A stretch of 64,000 bases of DNA from Ancylobacter novellus DSM 506 (GTDB taxonomy: Bacteria > Pseudomonadota > Alphaproteobacteria > Rhizobiales > Xanthobacteraceae). Of the stretch, positions 43,596 through 52,947 are shown piece after piece (positions within the stretch are counted from its first letter, which is position 1; each line of letters starts with the position of its first letter). Under the pieces are notes generated by a model, which was given only the letters and a program-made list of their open reading frames with translations, ran no database searches and had not been told where the DNA came from. The position numbers and the translations under genes are program-made. The DNA is taken from contig NC_014217.1 in the NCBI RefSeq assembly GCF_000092925.1, positions 4,526,001 to 4,590,000 of the forward strand, given 5' to 3'.

Positions 43596-44900
43596 ATGAA
43601 TCTATCCCGCAAGGAGTTCTTGAGACTCGCGATCGCCAGCGGAGCCTCCGCTGCCTTTGGCTTGCCGCGTGCGAGCCTCGCCGCCGGCCTCACCGGCACC
43701 GTCAGCTACCTCACCTATGAGGCGCTTCCGACGACAAAGAAGGTGACCGGCGAATTGGTCGCGGCCCTCGAGGCAGCCAATCCTGGACTGAAGATCAATG
43801 TGCTCTTCACGTCGCCGGAAGCCGTGCGCAAGCAGGTATCGTCCATGTTGCAGAGCGGATCGGCGCCCGATCTCGTCAACCTCGATCTGGAGGACGCGGT
43901 TCTCTACGGCCATGCGGGTTTGCTGGAGCCGGTAACGTCGATCGTCAGCAAGATCGAGAACCTTCCCGACCGTTGGCGCGCTCGCCTCGACGGACAGGAC
44001 TTTTTCGTGCCGATGGGCGTGAAGTTCACCTACAGCTGGTATCGCTCGGACCTGTTGGAGAAGGCTGGCCTTACTCCGCCGAAGACCTGGGACGAGTTTC
44101 AGTCCGCAGCTGCTAAACTGACGGGCAACGGACAGTATGGTTACGTCGTCAACTCCAATGAAACTGGCGACCAGCCGGTTAGCACGCTGTTTAGCTACGC
44201 GTTCTCGAATGGCGTGAACTTCATCGATGACGACGGGAATATCCTGTTCGCCGAAGGTGACAACAGGGCGGCCCTTGCCGATACACTTCGCTTCTTGGCA
44301 GCAATGTCGAAATTCTCGCCAAGTGGCGCCGGATTTACCTGGGGCGACATCATCAATTCGTTCGCCTCGGGCAAGGTCGCGATGGCCGATTATATCGGCT
44401 CGCGTCTGTACTCCGTGGTTGCGCAGAATAATCCCGCTCTCGCGCAGTTCACAAAACCGTTCGTCCAGCCTTATGGGAAGTCACCTGCAAATCGCCTTTC
44501 GGCCGAAGGCTTCATGGTCTTCCGCAACGCGCCCAATAAGGAAGCCGCGAAAGCCATAGCCGTCTATCTGCGCGAAGGGCGTCGCTACTTCGACTATCTT
44601 TGGTCAATCCCTCTCCACGTGCTGCCGACGACCAAAGAGGCGTTCCTCGGCGATTTTCAGCAGGACCCGTTCGTGCGGGACCATCAGGACATCGCCAAGG
44701 TGGTGGAAGCCTCGTGGGATGTGGCGCGCAATCCGGTCTATGACCTCAACGGCAAGAAGGCTGCCTGGCAGCGCGCGCGGATCTACACCAGCACGGTCTA
44801 CAACAAGATGCTGGCAACGGTCATTCAGGCCGGCGGCGATCCCAATGCAGCCATCGAGCAGGCGGCAAAATCAGCCAAGTCACTTCTGAAAAACGGCTGA
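43596..44900 (+). CDS. Carbohydrate ABC transporter substrate-binding protein
   Basis: A 434-residue periplasmic protein. The N-terminal signal (SRKEFLRLAIASGASAAFG) resembles a Tat signal with an RK instead of RR pair, cleaved near LAAGL. The mature part shows the family-1 pattern (LEAANPGLKINVLFTSPEAVRKQ, SAPDLVNLDLEDAVLYG, EGFMVFRNAPNKEAA). Its ribosome site GAAGGGAGC is strong. It supplies substrate to the two permeases that follow. Confidence 0.9.
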   Translation: MNLSRKEFLRLAIASGASAAFGLPRASLAAGLTGTVSYLTYEALPTTKKVTGELVAALEAANPGLKINVLFTSPEAVRKQVSSMLQSGSAPDLVNLDLEDAVLYGHAGLLEPVTSIVSKIENLPDRWRARLDGQDFFVPMGVKFTYSWYRSDLLEKAGLTPPKTWDEFQSAAAKLTGNGQYGYVVNSNETGDQPVSTLFSYAFSNGVNFIDDDGNILFAEGDNRAALADTLRFLAAMSKFSPSGAGFTWGDIINSFASGKVAMADYIGSRLYSVVAQNNPALAQFTKPFVQPYGKSPANRLSAEGFMVFRNAPNKEAAKAIAVYLREGRRYFDYLWSIPLHVLPTTKEAFLGDFQQDPFVRDHQDIAKVVEASWDVARNPVYDLNGKKAAWQRARIYTSTVYNKMLATVIQAGGDPNAAIEQAAKSAKSLLKNG

Positions 44901-44904
44901 CGGC

Positions 44905-45801
44905 ATGACGAATCTTTCCGTTTCAAAATGGCGGCGACCCGACTTTACGACGGTTGCTTTCGTGTCGGTCGCTGGCCTCTTTCTTGCGGTGATGATCGTT
45001 CCGGTCACCTGGGCGATCATCCTTGGATTTACGAACAGCGGGCCGTTCAGTGCACGCCTGACCTATGCTGGCCTCAGCAACTTCGTCGACACCTTTGCCG
45101 ACGAAGCCTTCTGGCGGGCGCTGCTGATCGGCACAATCTACGCGGTCGTTTGCACCGTTCTGGAGGTGGTTCTCGGAGTTGCCATCGCCATCCTGATCTT
45201 CAGGTACGGACATGCGGCCGCGACGACGTTCGTCCTGATGCCCTACATGATCCCAACAGTGACGACCGCCCTCGTTTGGCGCTGGATGACCGACAGCCTC
45301 AACGGTATCTTCAACGTCATGTTGATGAAATGGGGGCTGGTAGGCGCACCTATAGAGTTCACAAGTTCCGGTGCACTTGCAATGTCACTGGTAGTGGTGG
45401 CGAGCGTATGGCAGTTCACGCCGTTTGTCGTGCTGGTTATTCTAGCTAATCTCGGCACCATTTCCTCTAGTATTTACGAGGCTGGCAAAGTAGATGGCAC
45501 GAATTGGTGGCAGGAGCTCATCTACATTACCCTCCCCATCATTCGGGCGTCGATCTTGCTGGTCATCCTCCTGCGCGGCATCTGGATGTTCAATCGGTTC
45601 GATGTGATTTGGCTTCTCACATCGGGTGGGCCGCTGGGGTCAACTACCACGTTGCCGCTATACGCTTACGTCCAGGCCTTCGGCAACAATGACTATGGCC
45701 TTGCCGGAGCGGCATCTACTATCATTTTCATGATCTTGCTGGTGTTCGGAATCATTTACATCCGCGTATTCCAGCCAGAAAAGGAGGTCGCTCGTGGCTA
45801 G
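44905..45801 (+). CDS. Carbohydrate ABC transporter permease (MalF/UgpA type)
   Basis: A 298-residue permease with six predicted membrane segments, starting at VAFVSVAGLFLAVMIVPVTWAIIL. The coupling loop is YEAGKVDGTNWWQELIYITLPI. The gene starts 4 bases after the binding-protein stop and overlaps the second permease by 8 bases. Confidence 0.92.
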   Translation: MTNLSVSKWRRPDFTTVAFVSVAGLFLAVMIVPVTWAIILGFTNSGPFSARLTYAGLSNFVDTFADEAFWRALLIGTIYAVVCTVLEVVLGVAIAILIFRYGHAAATTFVLMPYMIPTVTTALVWRWMTDSLNGIFNVMLMKWGLVGAPIEFTSSGALAMSLVVVASVWQFTPFVVLVILANLGTISSSIYEAGKVDGTNWWQELIYITLPIIRASILLVILLRGIWMFNRFDVIWLLTSGGPLGSTTTLPLYAYVQAFGNNDYGLAGAASTIIFMILLVFGIIYIRVFQPEKEVARG

Positions 45802-46615
45802 CACGCGACGTTCCATTCTGCCGACGGTCCTTATTGGGCTCTATCTGATCCCCGCCGCCTTCCCGTTCTACTGGATACTTAAGTCTGCGCTGGAGCGGCC
45901 CGAGGATGTGTACAATCCCCACCTCCTGCCGCGCGGTTTTTCGCTCAACAACTTCGCAGAACTTATTCATTCCACTAGTTTTGCGACCAACGCGCTTAAC
46001 AGCCTGCAGGTAGCCCTCATCAGCAGCATTCTCGTCGTCTGTTGTAGTGCATTGGGAGGCTACGCGCTGGCTCGGGGAAATCTGCCCCATAAGGCGCTCA
46101 TCGCTAAGGTGGTGCTGTTTTCCTACATGTTCCCCGAGGTTCTCTTGGGTATCCCCTTCTTCGCCATGTTTCAGAAGATGGGGCTTATCAATTCCCTGGG
46201 GGGACTTGCTGTCGCACACATCACCCTCAGCCTCCCATTCGGGCTTTGGCTTATGTGGCAATTCTATCAGTCCTTGCCTCAGTCTTACGAAGAGGCGGCG
46301 GAGATAGATGGCGCTAGCCGATTTCAGGTCTTTCTCCTGGTCATGGTGCCTCTTTCATTACCGGCGCTGGCTGCGGTCTTTATCTTCGCTTTTGCGGCGT
46401 CATGGAACGACTACGTTCTGGGGCTGATGCTTATCCGCGACGACAAAAACTTTACCTTGCCGATCGCGATGAGCCTTTTCGTCCAGCAAACAGAGCTCAA
46501 CTGGGCCGTCATACAGGCCGCCAATTTCCTGCTTGCCGTTCCCGGACTGCTTCTTGTGCTGTTTGGGCGCAAGTACCTGGTTCGCGGCTTCCAGACGAGC
46601 GGACTGGCCAACTGA
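45794..46615 (+). CDS. Carbohydrate ABC transporter permease (MalG/UgpE type)
   Basis: A 273-residue permease with GTG start 45794, chosen because AAGGAGG lies 6 bases upstream inside the preceding gene. The EAA loop is YEEAAEIDGASRFQVFLLVMVPL and the C-terminus has the usual KYLVRGFQTSGL ending. It pairs with the upstream permease. Confidence 0.92.
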   Translation: MASTRRSILPTVLIGLYLIPAAFPFYWILKSALERPEDVYNPHLLPRGFSLNNFAELIHSTSFATNALNSLQVALISSILVVCCSALGGYALARGNLPHKALIAKVVLFSYMFPEVLLGIPFFAMFQKMGLINSLGGLAVAHITLSLPFGLWLMWQFYQSLPQSYEEAAEIDGASRFQVFLLVMVPLSLPALAAVFIFAFAASWNDYVLGLMLIRDDKNFTLPIAMSLFVQQTELNWAVIQAANFLLAVPGLLLVLFGRKYLVRGFQTSGLAN

Positions 46616-46662
46616 ATCAGCGCCGTCGTTTGTGGCGCGCATGTTCTGAACAGAGCAGCCAA

Positions 46663-48291
46663 ATGGAAAAAGAGACTTACGATTACATCATCGTTGGCGC
46701 AGGGTCGGCAGGGTGCGTCATGGCCGACCGGCTTTCTGAGGACGGCAAGCATTCCGTCCTCGTGATTGAGGCCGGCGGCAAAGACCGGAATATTTGGATC
46801 CATATCCCGTTGGGGTATGGACGGACCTTCTTCAACCGCAATGTCAACTGGATGTTCGAGACCGAACCCCAGCCCGGTATGCAGGGGCGACGTATTGCAC
46901 AACCGCGTGGCAAGGTCGTCGGCGGGTCAAGCTCGATAAACGGGCTGCTGTATGTCAGGGGTCAGAAAGAGGACTATGACGGTTGGCATGATCTCGGCAA
47001 CGAGGGGTGGCGGTATGAAGATGTGTTGCCCCTGTTTCGACGCAGCGAAGACCAGCAACGCGGCGAAAACGCCTGGCACGGTGTAAAAGGGCCGCTGCCA
47101 GTCTCGAGCCTGCGAGAGCCGCATTTGATCGCTGATGCGTTCATTGAAGCAGGTGTGGCGGCTGGAATCCCACGCAATGATGACTTCAACGGCGCCGAGC
47201 AGGAAGGCATTGGTCATTTCCAGGCAACCGCCCGCAACGGCCTCCGCAAGAGTACCGCCCGGACCTTCCTCGCGCGGGCACTTCGCCGCGGGAACGTGAC
47301 GCTTGCCACCGAAGCCCGCGTAACCCGTATTCTTTTTGATGGTTTGCATGCCGATGCGGTGGTGTTCCGCCGCGATGGCAGGGATATCACCGTAAGGGCT
47401 CGATGCGAGATCGTCGTGGCTGCAGGCGCGATCCAGTCGCCCCAGATCCTGCAATTGTCAGGCGTAGGCCCGGGCAGCCTTCTGAAGCGTCATGGCATCG
47501 ACGTAGTGAAAGATCTCGGAGGTGTCGGCGCCAATCTCCAGGATCATCTGCAGGCACGGCTTCTGTTTGAGACTCGCGGCAAGATCACCATCAACGACGA
47601 CCTGGCCAGCTTTGCCCGGCAGATCAAAATGGGTCTCGATTATGCGTTGTTCCGCAAGGGGCCGCTGGGATGGTGGGCGGGCCTTGCGGGAGCTTTTATC
47701 CGCACCCGGCCAGATCTCACTCGCCCCGATGTGCAGTTTCACCTGTATCCCTTCTCGACCGACCGTAAAGATCGGCCGGAGTTGCACCCCTTCTCTGCTT
47801 TTACCCTTACCGTCTGTCAGCTGAGGCCATACTCTCGCGGCGAGGTGACGATTCAGTCGAGCGATCCCTTGGCGGCTCCGCTCATCAATCCGCGGTACCT
47901 GACCGATCCTCGAGATGGGCAAACGATCGCAGTTGGCCTGCGTGTCGCGCGGCTGGTCGCGCAGACCCAACCTCTGGCCAAACTCATAAAGTGCGAGCGC
48001 GACCCTGGACCGGACGTTCAGAGCGACGAGGATCTGCTCAGCTTCCTGAAGGCAAAGGCGATGTCGGTCTATCATCCCGTGGGCACCTGCATGATGGGAC
48101 ACGGTCCGGACGCAGTCGTCGACGACAAACTTCGGGTTCATGGCGTTTCTGGGCTTCGGGTCGCTGATGCGTCCATCATGCCAACGCTGATCTCAGGAAA
48201 TACCAACGCGCCTTCAATCATGATTGGCGAGAAGGCCTCTGATCTGCTCCGTGAGGCGCAGTCACAAAACAATTTGCGCGCGGCATCCTGA
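46663..48291 (+). CDS. GMC-family FAD oxidoreductase (choline/alcohol dehydrogenase type)
   Basis: A 542-residue flavoenzyme. FAD motif YIIVGAGSAGCVMADRLS, first GMC signature RGKVVGGSSSINGLLYVRG, second signature AGAIQSPQILQLSGVG, and the C-terminal catalytic block YHPVGTCMMG with a further NTNAPSIMIGEKASD. It oxidises an alcohol to an aldehyde and lies directly upstream of an aldehyde dehydrogenase, an arrangement like BetA/BetB or polyol oxidation pairs. I chose ATG 46663; upstream open frame overlaps the permease. Confidence 0.92.
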   Translation: MEKETYDYIIVGAGSAGCVMADRLSEDGKHSVLVIEAGGKDRNIWIHIPLGYGRTFFNRNVNWMFETEPQPGMQGRRIAQPRGKVVGGSSSINGLLYVRGQKEDYDGWHDLGNEGWRYEDVLPLFRRSEDQQRGENAWHGVKGPLPVSSLREPHLIADAFIEAGVAAGIPRNDDFNGAEQEGIGHFQATARNGLRKSTARTFLARALRRGNVTLATEARVTRILFDGLHADAVVFRRDGRDITVRARCEIVVAAGAIQSPQILQLSGVGPGSLLKRHGIDVVKDLGGVGANLQDHLQARLLFETRGKITINDDLASFARQIKMGLDYALFRKGPLGWWAGLAGAFIRTRPDLTRPDVQFHLYPFSTDRKDRPELHPFSAFTLTVCQLRPYSRGEVTIQSSDPLAAPLINPRYLTDPRDGQTIAVGLRVARLVAQTQPLAKLIKCERDPGPDVQSDEDLLSFLKAKAMSVYHPVGTCMMGHGPDAVVDDKLRVHGVSGLRVADASIMPTLISGNTNAPSIMIGEKASDLLREAQSQNNLRAAS

Positions 48292-48314
48292 AGAGATCAG
48301 CGAGGAAACAGCCG

Positions 48315-49739
48315 ATGTATACCCAGCTGGGATTATTCATCGACGGGGAATGGATTTATGACGCCGATGTCTTGGAGGCGGTGATCGATCCAGCCACGGG
48401 AGAGGCATTGGGTCATCTTCCGCATGCAAGTGGAGCGGATCTTGATCGTGCACTTGCTGCCGCGGACCGCGCTTTTGCCTCGTGGCGCAAGGTGTCAGCG
48501 TATGATCGGGCACGGATTCTGCGCGATGCCGCCGACATTGTGCGAAAGCGCAGAGACACCATCGCCCGCATAATGACGCTGGAGCAGGGTAAAGTTCTCA
48601 CCGAGTCGCGCGCGGAGGTTGATGCTGCCGCGGACATCATTGAATGGGCGGCAGAGGAAGGGCGCCGGGCTTATGGCCGGGTCATCCCGGGCCGAAGTGA
48701 CAACATCCGCCAGCTCATGATCCAGGAGCCCGTGGGTGTGGCGGCGGGGTTCACGCCCTGGAACTTTCCCGCAACTACCCCAGCGAGGAAGCTGGCAACG
48801 GCGTTGGCGGCCGGTTGTACGGTCATCGTCAAGGCTTCAGAGGAAACCCCGGGTACAGCGGTCGAGATCCTGCGGGCTTTCGAAGAGGCCGGCATCCCAA
48901 AAGGAGCTGCCAACCTCGTCTTTGGCATACCCGCCGAAGTTTCGGGACACCTGATCAACAGCCCGATCGTTCGCAAGATTTCCTTCACGGGTTCGGTCCC
49001 GATCGGCCGGCATCTCGCTACTCTCGCTGCGGGTGGCCTCAAGCGTGCGACGTTGGAGCTGGGAGGGCATTCACCCGTCCTCGTGTTTGACGATGCGGAT
49101 CCTGTGGCCGCCGCGAAAACGCTGGTCGCGGGCAAGTTCCGCAACGCGGGCCAAGTGTGCATCGCGCCGACCCGGTTTTTTGTCCAACGAGGCATTGAAA
49201 AGCCATTTCTCGACGCGTTTCTCGCTGAAACCGCACGTATCCGGCTCGGAAGTGGCCTCATCCCCGAAACGACAATGGGTCCTTTGGCAAATGCCCGGCG
49301 AGTGTCGGCCATGGAGGCGTTTGTGGACGACTGCCGGACGCGCGGCGCCGATGTTCTCTGTGGTGGCTCACGCTCGGGAAACGCCGGCTTCTTTTTTGAG
49401 CCTACGGTTGTTTGCGGCCTCAGCGACGATTCGCGTGTCATGACAGAGGAGCCATTCGGTCCCATCGCGCCTCTCGTCGCCTTTGACAGTTTTGACGAGG
49501 TCATCGGCCGAGCCAACGCCTTACCGTTCGGTCTTGCGGCCTATGTCTTCACGAAGAGCACGCAGACGGCGCTTGCGGCCAGCGCGGCTCTGGAGGCGGG
49601 CATGGTCGCTGTGAACAGCCTTTCCTTGGCGCTTACCGAGACGCCAATGGGAGGCGTTAAAGATAGTGGCTCCGGGCACGAGGGCGGCGTTGAGGGTTTG
49701 GAAGGCTACACAGTCAAAAAATACGTAAGCTTGACGTAA
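48315..49739 (+). CDS. NAD(P)-dependent aldehyde dehydrogenase
   Basis: A 474-residue ALDH: FTPWNFPATTPARKLATALAA (substrate/cofactor tunnel), FTGSVPIGRHL, catalytic Glu in LELGGHSPVLVF and catalytic Cys in RNAGQVCIAPTRFF, then EEPFGPIAPLV. It resembles the succinate-semialdehyde/ketoglutarate-semialdehyde dehydrogenase group. The latter would fit after an IlvD/Edd-type sugar-acid dehydratase (the oxidative pentose/Weimberg-type route), or it may act on the GMC enzyme's aldehyde. It starts 23 bases after the GMC gene. Confidence 0.92.
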   Translation: MYTQLGLFIDGEWIYDADVLEAVIDPATGEALGHLPHASGADLDRALAAADRAFASWRKVSAYDRARILRDAADIVRKRRDTIARIMTLEQGKVLTESRAEVDAAADIIEWAAEEGRRAYGRVIPGRSDNIRQLMIQEPVGVAAGFTPWNFPATTPARKLATALAAGCTVIVKASEETPGTAVEILRAFEEAGIPKGAANLVFGIPAEVSGHLINSPIVRKISFTGSVPIGRHLATLAAGGLKRATLELGGHSPVLVFDDADPVAAAKTLVAGKFRNAGQVCIAPTRFFVQRGIEKPFLDAFLAETARIRLGSGLIPETTMGPLANARRVSAMEAFVDDCRTRGADVLCGGSRSGNAGFFFEPTVVCGLSDDSRVMTEEPFGPIAPLVAFDSFDEVIGRANALPFGLAAYVFTKSTQTALAASAALEAGMVAVNSLSLALTETPMGGVKDSGSGHEGGVEGLEGYTVKKYVSLT

Positions 49740-49783
49740 AGCTGCCATCGCTCATCGCCGACAAAAAACAATAGGAGGACGCC

Positions 49784-50863
49784 GTGGCAAACGTCACGAT
49801 CAAGGAAGTTAAAAAGGCATATGGATCTACTCAGGTAATCCATGGCGTCAACGTTGATATTGAAGACGGAGAGTTTGTCGTTCTCGTCGGTCCGTCCGGT
49901 TGCGGTAAATCAACCTTGCTGCGGATGATCGCTGGCCTGGAAGATATATCGGGTGGCGAGATCCGAATTGGCAGCCGCGTCATCAATGACGTGGCGCCCA
50001 AGGATCGTGACATCGCCATGGTGTTCCAGAATTACGCGCTGTATCCGCATATGACCGTCGCGGAGAACATGGCCTTCTCCCTCAAGCTGCGGAAAGCGCC
50101 AAAAGATGAGATCAAACAGCGTGTTGAGCGTGCTGCGCAGATCCTAAGTCTGTCCCATCTGCTTGACCGCTATCCGCGTCAGCTTTCCGGTGGACAGCGC
50201 CAGCGTGTGGCGATGGGGCGTGCAATCGTACGCGACCCGCAGGTGTTCCTTTTTGATGAGCCTCTTTCGAACCTCGACGCTAAGCTGCGCGTTCAGATGC
50301 GGGCCGAAATCAAGGCACTGCACCAAAGGCTCAAGACAACGACGGTCTATGTCACGCACGACCAGATCGAGGCGATGACAATGGCTGATAAGATCGTGGT
50401 CATGCGCGATGGGATTGTCGAGCAAGTTGGAGCGCCGCTTGATCTATACGACCGTCCTGCAAACCAGTTTGTGGCCAGCTTTATCGGGTCACCGTCGATG
50501 AACTTCATCAAGGGCAAGGTCGGATTGCAGGGCGGCCCCCGTGTCGAAATCGCTCACGGTATCCACTTTCCCTTACCAGAGGCTCGTGGTGTTCAGGACG
50601 GGCAGAATGTCAGCTTTGGCATTCGGCCCGAGCATATGCGGCTTGATACATCCGGCATCTCTGCGCGTGTCGTCGTAACCGAGCCGACAGGTTCGGAGAT
50701 ACTCGTTGTCGCGAGCCTGCTCGATGAGCGGGGCGTGGCGGGACAAGACATCACCTGTTTGTTCCGTGAGCGGCTCGCTTTCACTCCCGGTGAAACCATT
50801 CGCGTTAGCCCATACCCGGGACAGTCCCATCTCTTTCACGATGGCTCTGGGCAGCGGATGTGA
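49784..50863 (+). CDS. Carbohydrate ABC transporter ATPase (UgpC/MalK type)
   Basis: A 359-residue ATPase with Walker [10 protein letters not shown], signature [17 protein letters not shown], Walker [13 protein letters not shown], switch [15 protein letters not shown] and a C-terminal MalK-type regulatory domain ([15 protein letters not shown], then FGIRPEHM). GTG 49784 follows AGGAGG by 5 bases. It completes the sugar importer begun at 43596 and ends the island operon. Confidence 0.94.
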   Translation: MANVTIKEVKKAYGSTQVIHGVNVDIEDGEFVVLVGPSGCGKSTLLRMIAGLEDISGGEIRIGSRVINDVAPKDRDIAMVFQNYALYPHMTVAENMAFSLKLRKAPKDEIKQRVERAAQILSLSHLLDRYPRQLSGGQRQRVAMGRAIVRDPQVFLFDEPLSNLDAKLRVQMRAEIKALHQRLKTTTVYVTHDQIEAMTMADKIVVMRDGIVEQVGAPLDLYDRPANQFVASFIGSPSMNFIKGKVGLQGGPRVEIAHGIHFPLPEARGVQDGQNVSFGIRPEHMRLDTSGISARVVVTEPTGSEILVVASLLDERGVAGQDITCLFRERLAFTPGETIRVSPYPGQSHLFHDGSGQRM

Positions 50864-50990
50864 AGCTCGGAGTGAAGCCGGCATTCGCCTTCAACGATGA
50901 CAGGCCCCGCGGCGGGTTGCTGATGGCAAGTGTAGCGGTTCGCGATTGAAGCCAGCGCCGTCCATATCGGAAGGGCGCACAGCAATATAG

Positions 50991-51022
50991 CGGCAGGCTT
51001 CTATTCGAAGCCTGCCGTTTTT
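50991..51022 (+). terminator. Rho-independent terminator of the sugar island operon
   Basis: A perfect 10-bp stem (CGGCAGGCTT at 50991-51000 with AAGCCTGCCG at 51008-51017), a 7-base loop and a TTTTT run. Confidence 0.92.
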
Positions 51023-51048
51023 GTCTGTTGAGGGGGTATGATTCCGAG

Positions 51049-51590
51049 TGAACCGCCCCTAGATTTCTGGACGCCTTCTTCCCTAAATTTGAGGCAAGGA
51101 GGCGCCCGATAGGCAAAGCGAACTTCACCGAGGACTTCAAGCGCGAGGCGGTCGTTCAGATCACCGAGCGGGGCTATCCGGTTGCGGAGGTGGCTGCGCG
51201 GCTGGGGATCAGCAAGTACTCGCTTTACGAGTGGAAGAAATGGTACGGCAAGGGTCGTGTGCTGGTGCATTCGGATCAGGGGAGCCAGTTCATCAGCATG
51301 GAGTGGGCTTCGTTCCTGAAACACCACGATCTGCAGCCTTCCATGAGCCGTCGTGGCAACTGCCACGACAATGCCTGGCCGAGAGCTTCTTCAACCTGCT
51401 CAAGCGCGAACGCATCCGCCGCAAAGTCTACCGCACGCGCGACGAGGCACGCCGGGACGTGTTCGATTACCTCGAGATGTTCTACAACCCCACCCGGAAG
51501 CACGCACGCAACGGGATGCTGTCGCCCATCGAGTTCGAACGGCAGCACAAAGCCAAAGCCGAGGGCGTCTAGAAAACGCGGGGCGGTTCA
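51049..51590 (+). mobile_element. IS3-family element with internal deletion (copy B)
   Basis: Terminal inverted repeats TGAACCGCCCC (from 51049) and GGGGCGGTTCA (to 51590) bound a 542-bp element. The left part encodes the OrfA start (KANFTEDFKREAVVQITERG, then ISKYSLYEWKKWYG). It is fused directly to the OrfB end (VLVHSDQGSQF, NCHDNA, then in a shifted frame AESFFNLLKRERIRRKVYRT and KHARNGMLSPIEFE). The middle of the transposase, including the first catalytic Asp, is gone, and a frameshift lies near 51,378. It cannot transpose alone. Confidence 0.85.
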
Positions 51591-51871
51591 CCATGTGAGT
51601 TCTCCTCGGCCTTGATTGGCCTAGGGCCAAACGTCGAGGGGCGCTACTGCTCAGGGCCGGTGGCGGACTATTCGCTATTGGGGGACTTCAAACGAGAAGC
51701 GGACATATTGCCGACGAGCGACCGTGGCAAAAAATCTGGCCCGCAGCGGACCGTGGGAACGTCGGTTTTGGGGCCTGCTTATAGACCGGGTCGCGCGAAC
51801 GGTGTGGGGCCGAGAGCGGAACGGTGGCTTCAGTTTTCGGGGTCAGACCACGGCACTTACGGCTAATTGGC
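51591..51871. other. Spacer with IS-end-like sequence
   Basis: No gene seen. ATTGGCCTAGG occurs as a direct repeat at 51615-51625 and 51866-51876, bracketing the stretch. An IS-end-like 20-mer lies within it (next entry). Confidence 0.45.
51831..51850 (+). repeat. Solo IS3-type right-end remnant
   Basis: CAGTTTTCGGGGTCAGACCA closely resembles the reverse complement of the left end of the IS3 element at 60044 (one gap, one mismatch). It is consistent with a leftover right terminus of a related element. Confidence 0.45.
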
Positions 51872-52840
51872 CTAGGACGAGATCGACCGGCCTCGAAGCG
51901 CCATGTGCTTTTCCGAATCAGGTTGCGTATTGCGGGCACGCACCTTCAGCGTGCTAAGCTCTTCGAGATGCTGTTTCATGAACTCCGCCGCCTCGACGCG
52001 CTTGCCGGCGAGCAACATATCGACCAGGACGAGATGCTCCTGACATCGACCGCGGGCGCTGTCACGATCGAGCATCTGCCGATAATCGATGAGGCGACGG
52101 AGTCGGTCGATCCGCTTGAGCGCGTCGATGAAGAAACTGTTGCGGCTGCACTCGACGATGGCCTCGTGCAGCCCGCTGTTGAGCTCGAAAAGCCGCGCAT
52201 CCGACACTTCATAGATCGCGCCGTCGACCAGCCACTGCTGCTGGTCGCGGCAATGCTCCAGCACCGGGCGGTTGAGAAGGAAGCGCGGTTCCAGGATGGC
52301 CGCTGGCTCGATCAATAGCCGGAACCGGTAGCTGTCCTCATAGGCCTGAAGTGACGTCAGCACCGGCAGAAATTCCCAGCCATGGCCGGGCAGACGCTCG
52401 ATCCATCCTTCGTTCGCCATGCGCCGAAGAATGTGAGCCAGCCGCGCCCGCGTGAGCTTATAGCGCCGCAACAGCTCGTTTTCGGTGACGCGATCAGGTA
52501 GCCGACCAGATACGCGATCATCCGCGATATCGAGATAGATCTGGTCATCGTCATAGTTCGGGACGTGATCGATCTTGTGGAAGTTCTCCGCGTCCGGCCG
52601 GGCGATTACGAAACCACCGCGCTCGCCCGGTCGCACGATCCCAGACCTCTCCAGCAGCTTGAGCGCGGCCCGCACTGGCGAGCGCGAGACCTTGAACAGT
52701 TCGCCCAGCCCGCGCTCGGTGAGGTGCGCTCCCTCTTCCAGACGCTCGGCGCGAATGTGCTCGGCGATCTGGGCCGCCAGTTGTTGGGTCAGGGGTGTGA
52801 TCTGCATCGCCGTGGAATCCTTCGGGCCCCTTTTTGCCAT
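51872..52840 (-). CDS. GntR-family regulator with apparent double winged helix
   Basis: A 322-residue regulator. The first GntR HTH is at about residues 12-75 (QLAAQIAEHIRAERLEEGAH, LGELFKVSRSPVRAALKLLERSGIV). A second winged-helix-like segment follows (DRVTENELLRRYKLTRARLAHILRRMANEGWIERLPGHGWEF, about 110-155), then an FCD-type helical effector domain (RFRLLIEPAAILEPRF, LFELNSGLHEAIVECSRN, CQEHLVLVDMLLAGK). ATG 52840 is preferred; the open frame to 52933 overlaps the operator. It is divergent from the organic-acid operon and very likely represses it. Confidence 0.85.
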   Translation of the reverse strand: MAKRGPKDSTAMQITPLTQQLAAQIAEHIRAERLEEGAHLTERGLGELFKVSRSPVRAALKLLERSGIVRPGERGGFVIARPDAENFHKIDHVPNYDDDQIYLDIADDRVSGRLPDRVTENELLRRYKLTRARLAHILRRMANEGWIERLPGHGWEFLPVLTSLQAYEDSYRFRLLIEPAAILEPRFLLNRPVLEHCRDQQQWLVDGAIYEVSDARLFELNSGLHEAIVECSRNSFFIDALKRIDRLRRLIDYRQMLDRDSARGRCQEHLVLVDMLLAGKRVEAAEFMKQHLEELSTLKVRARNTQPDSEKHMALRGRSISS

Positions 52841-52870
52841 AGACCGCCCAAGGCATAAATCCCATTTGGT

Positions 52871-52897
52871 ATTTTTGGCTTGCAAAGTGCCAAAAAT
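52871..52897. promoter_or_regulatory. Inverted repeat, probable operator of the GntR regulator
   Basis: ATTTTTGGC (52871-52879) and GCCAAAAAT (52889-52897) form perfect 9-bp arms with a 9-base spacer. The site sits midway in the 107-base gap between the divergent GntR gene and the dehydrogenase operon. Confidence 0.65.
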
Positions 52898-52947
52898 GAC
52901 CCTATGAGGTATTTCAACAAAATAAAAGACCAAGCGATGTGGGAGGA

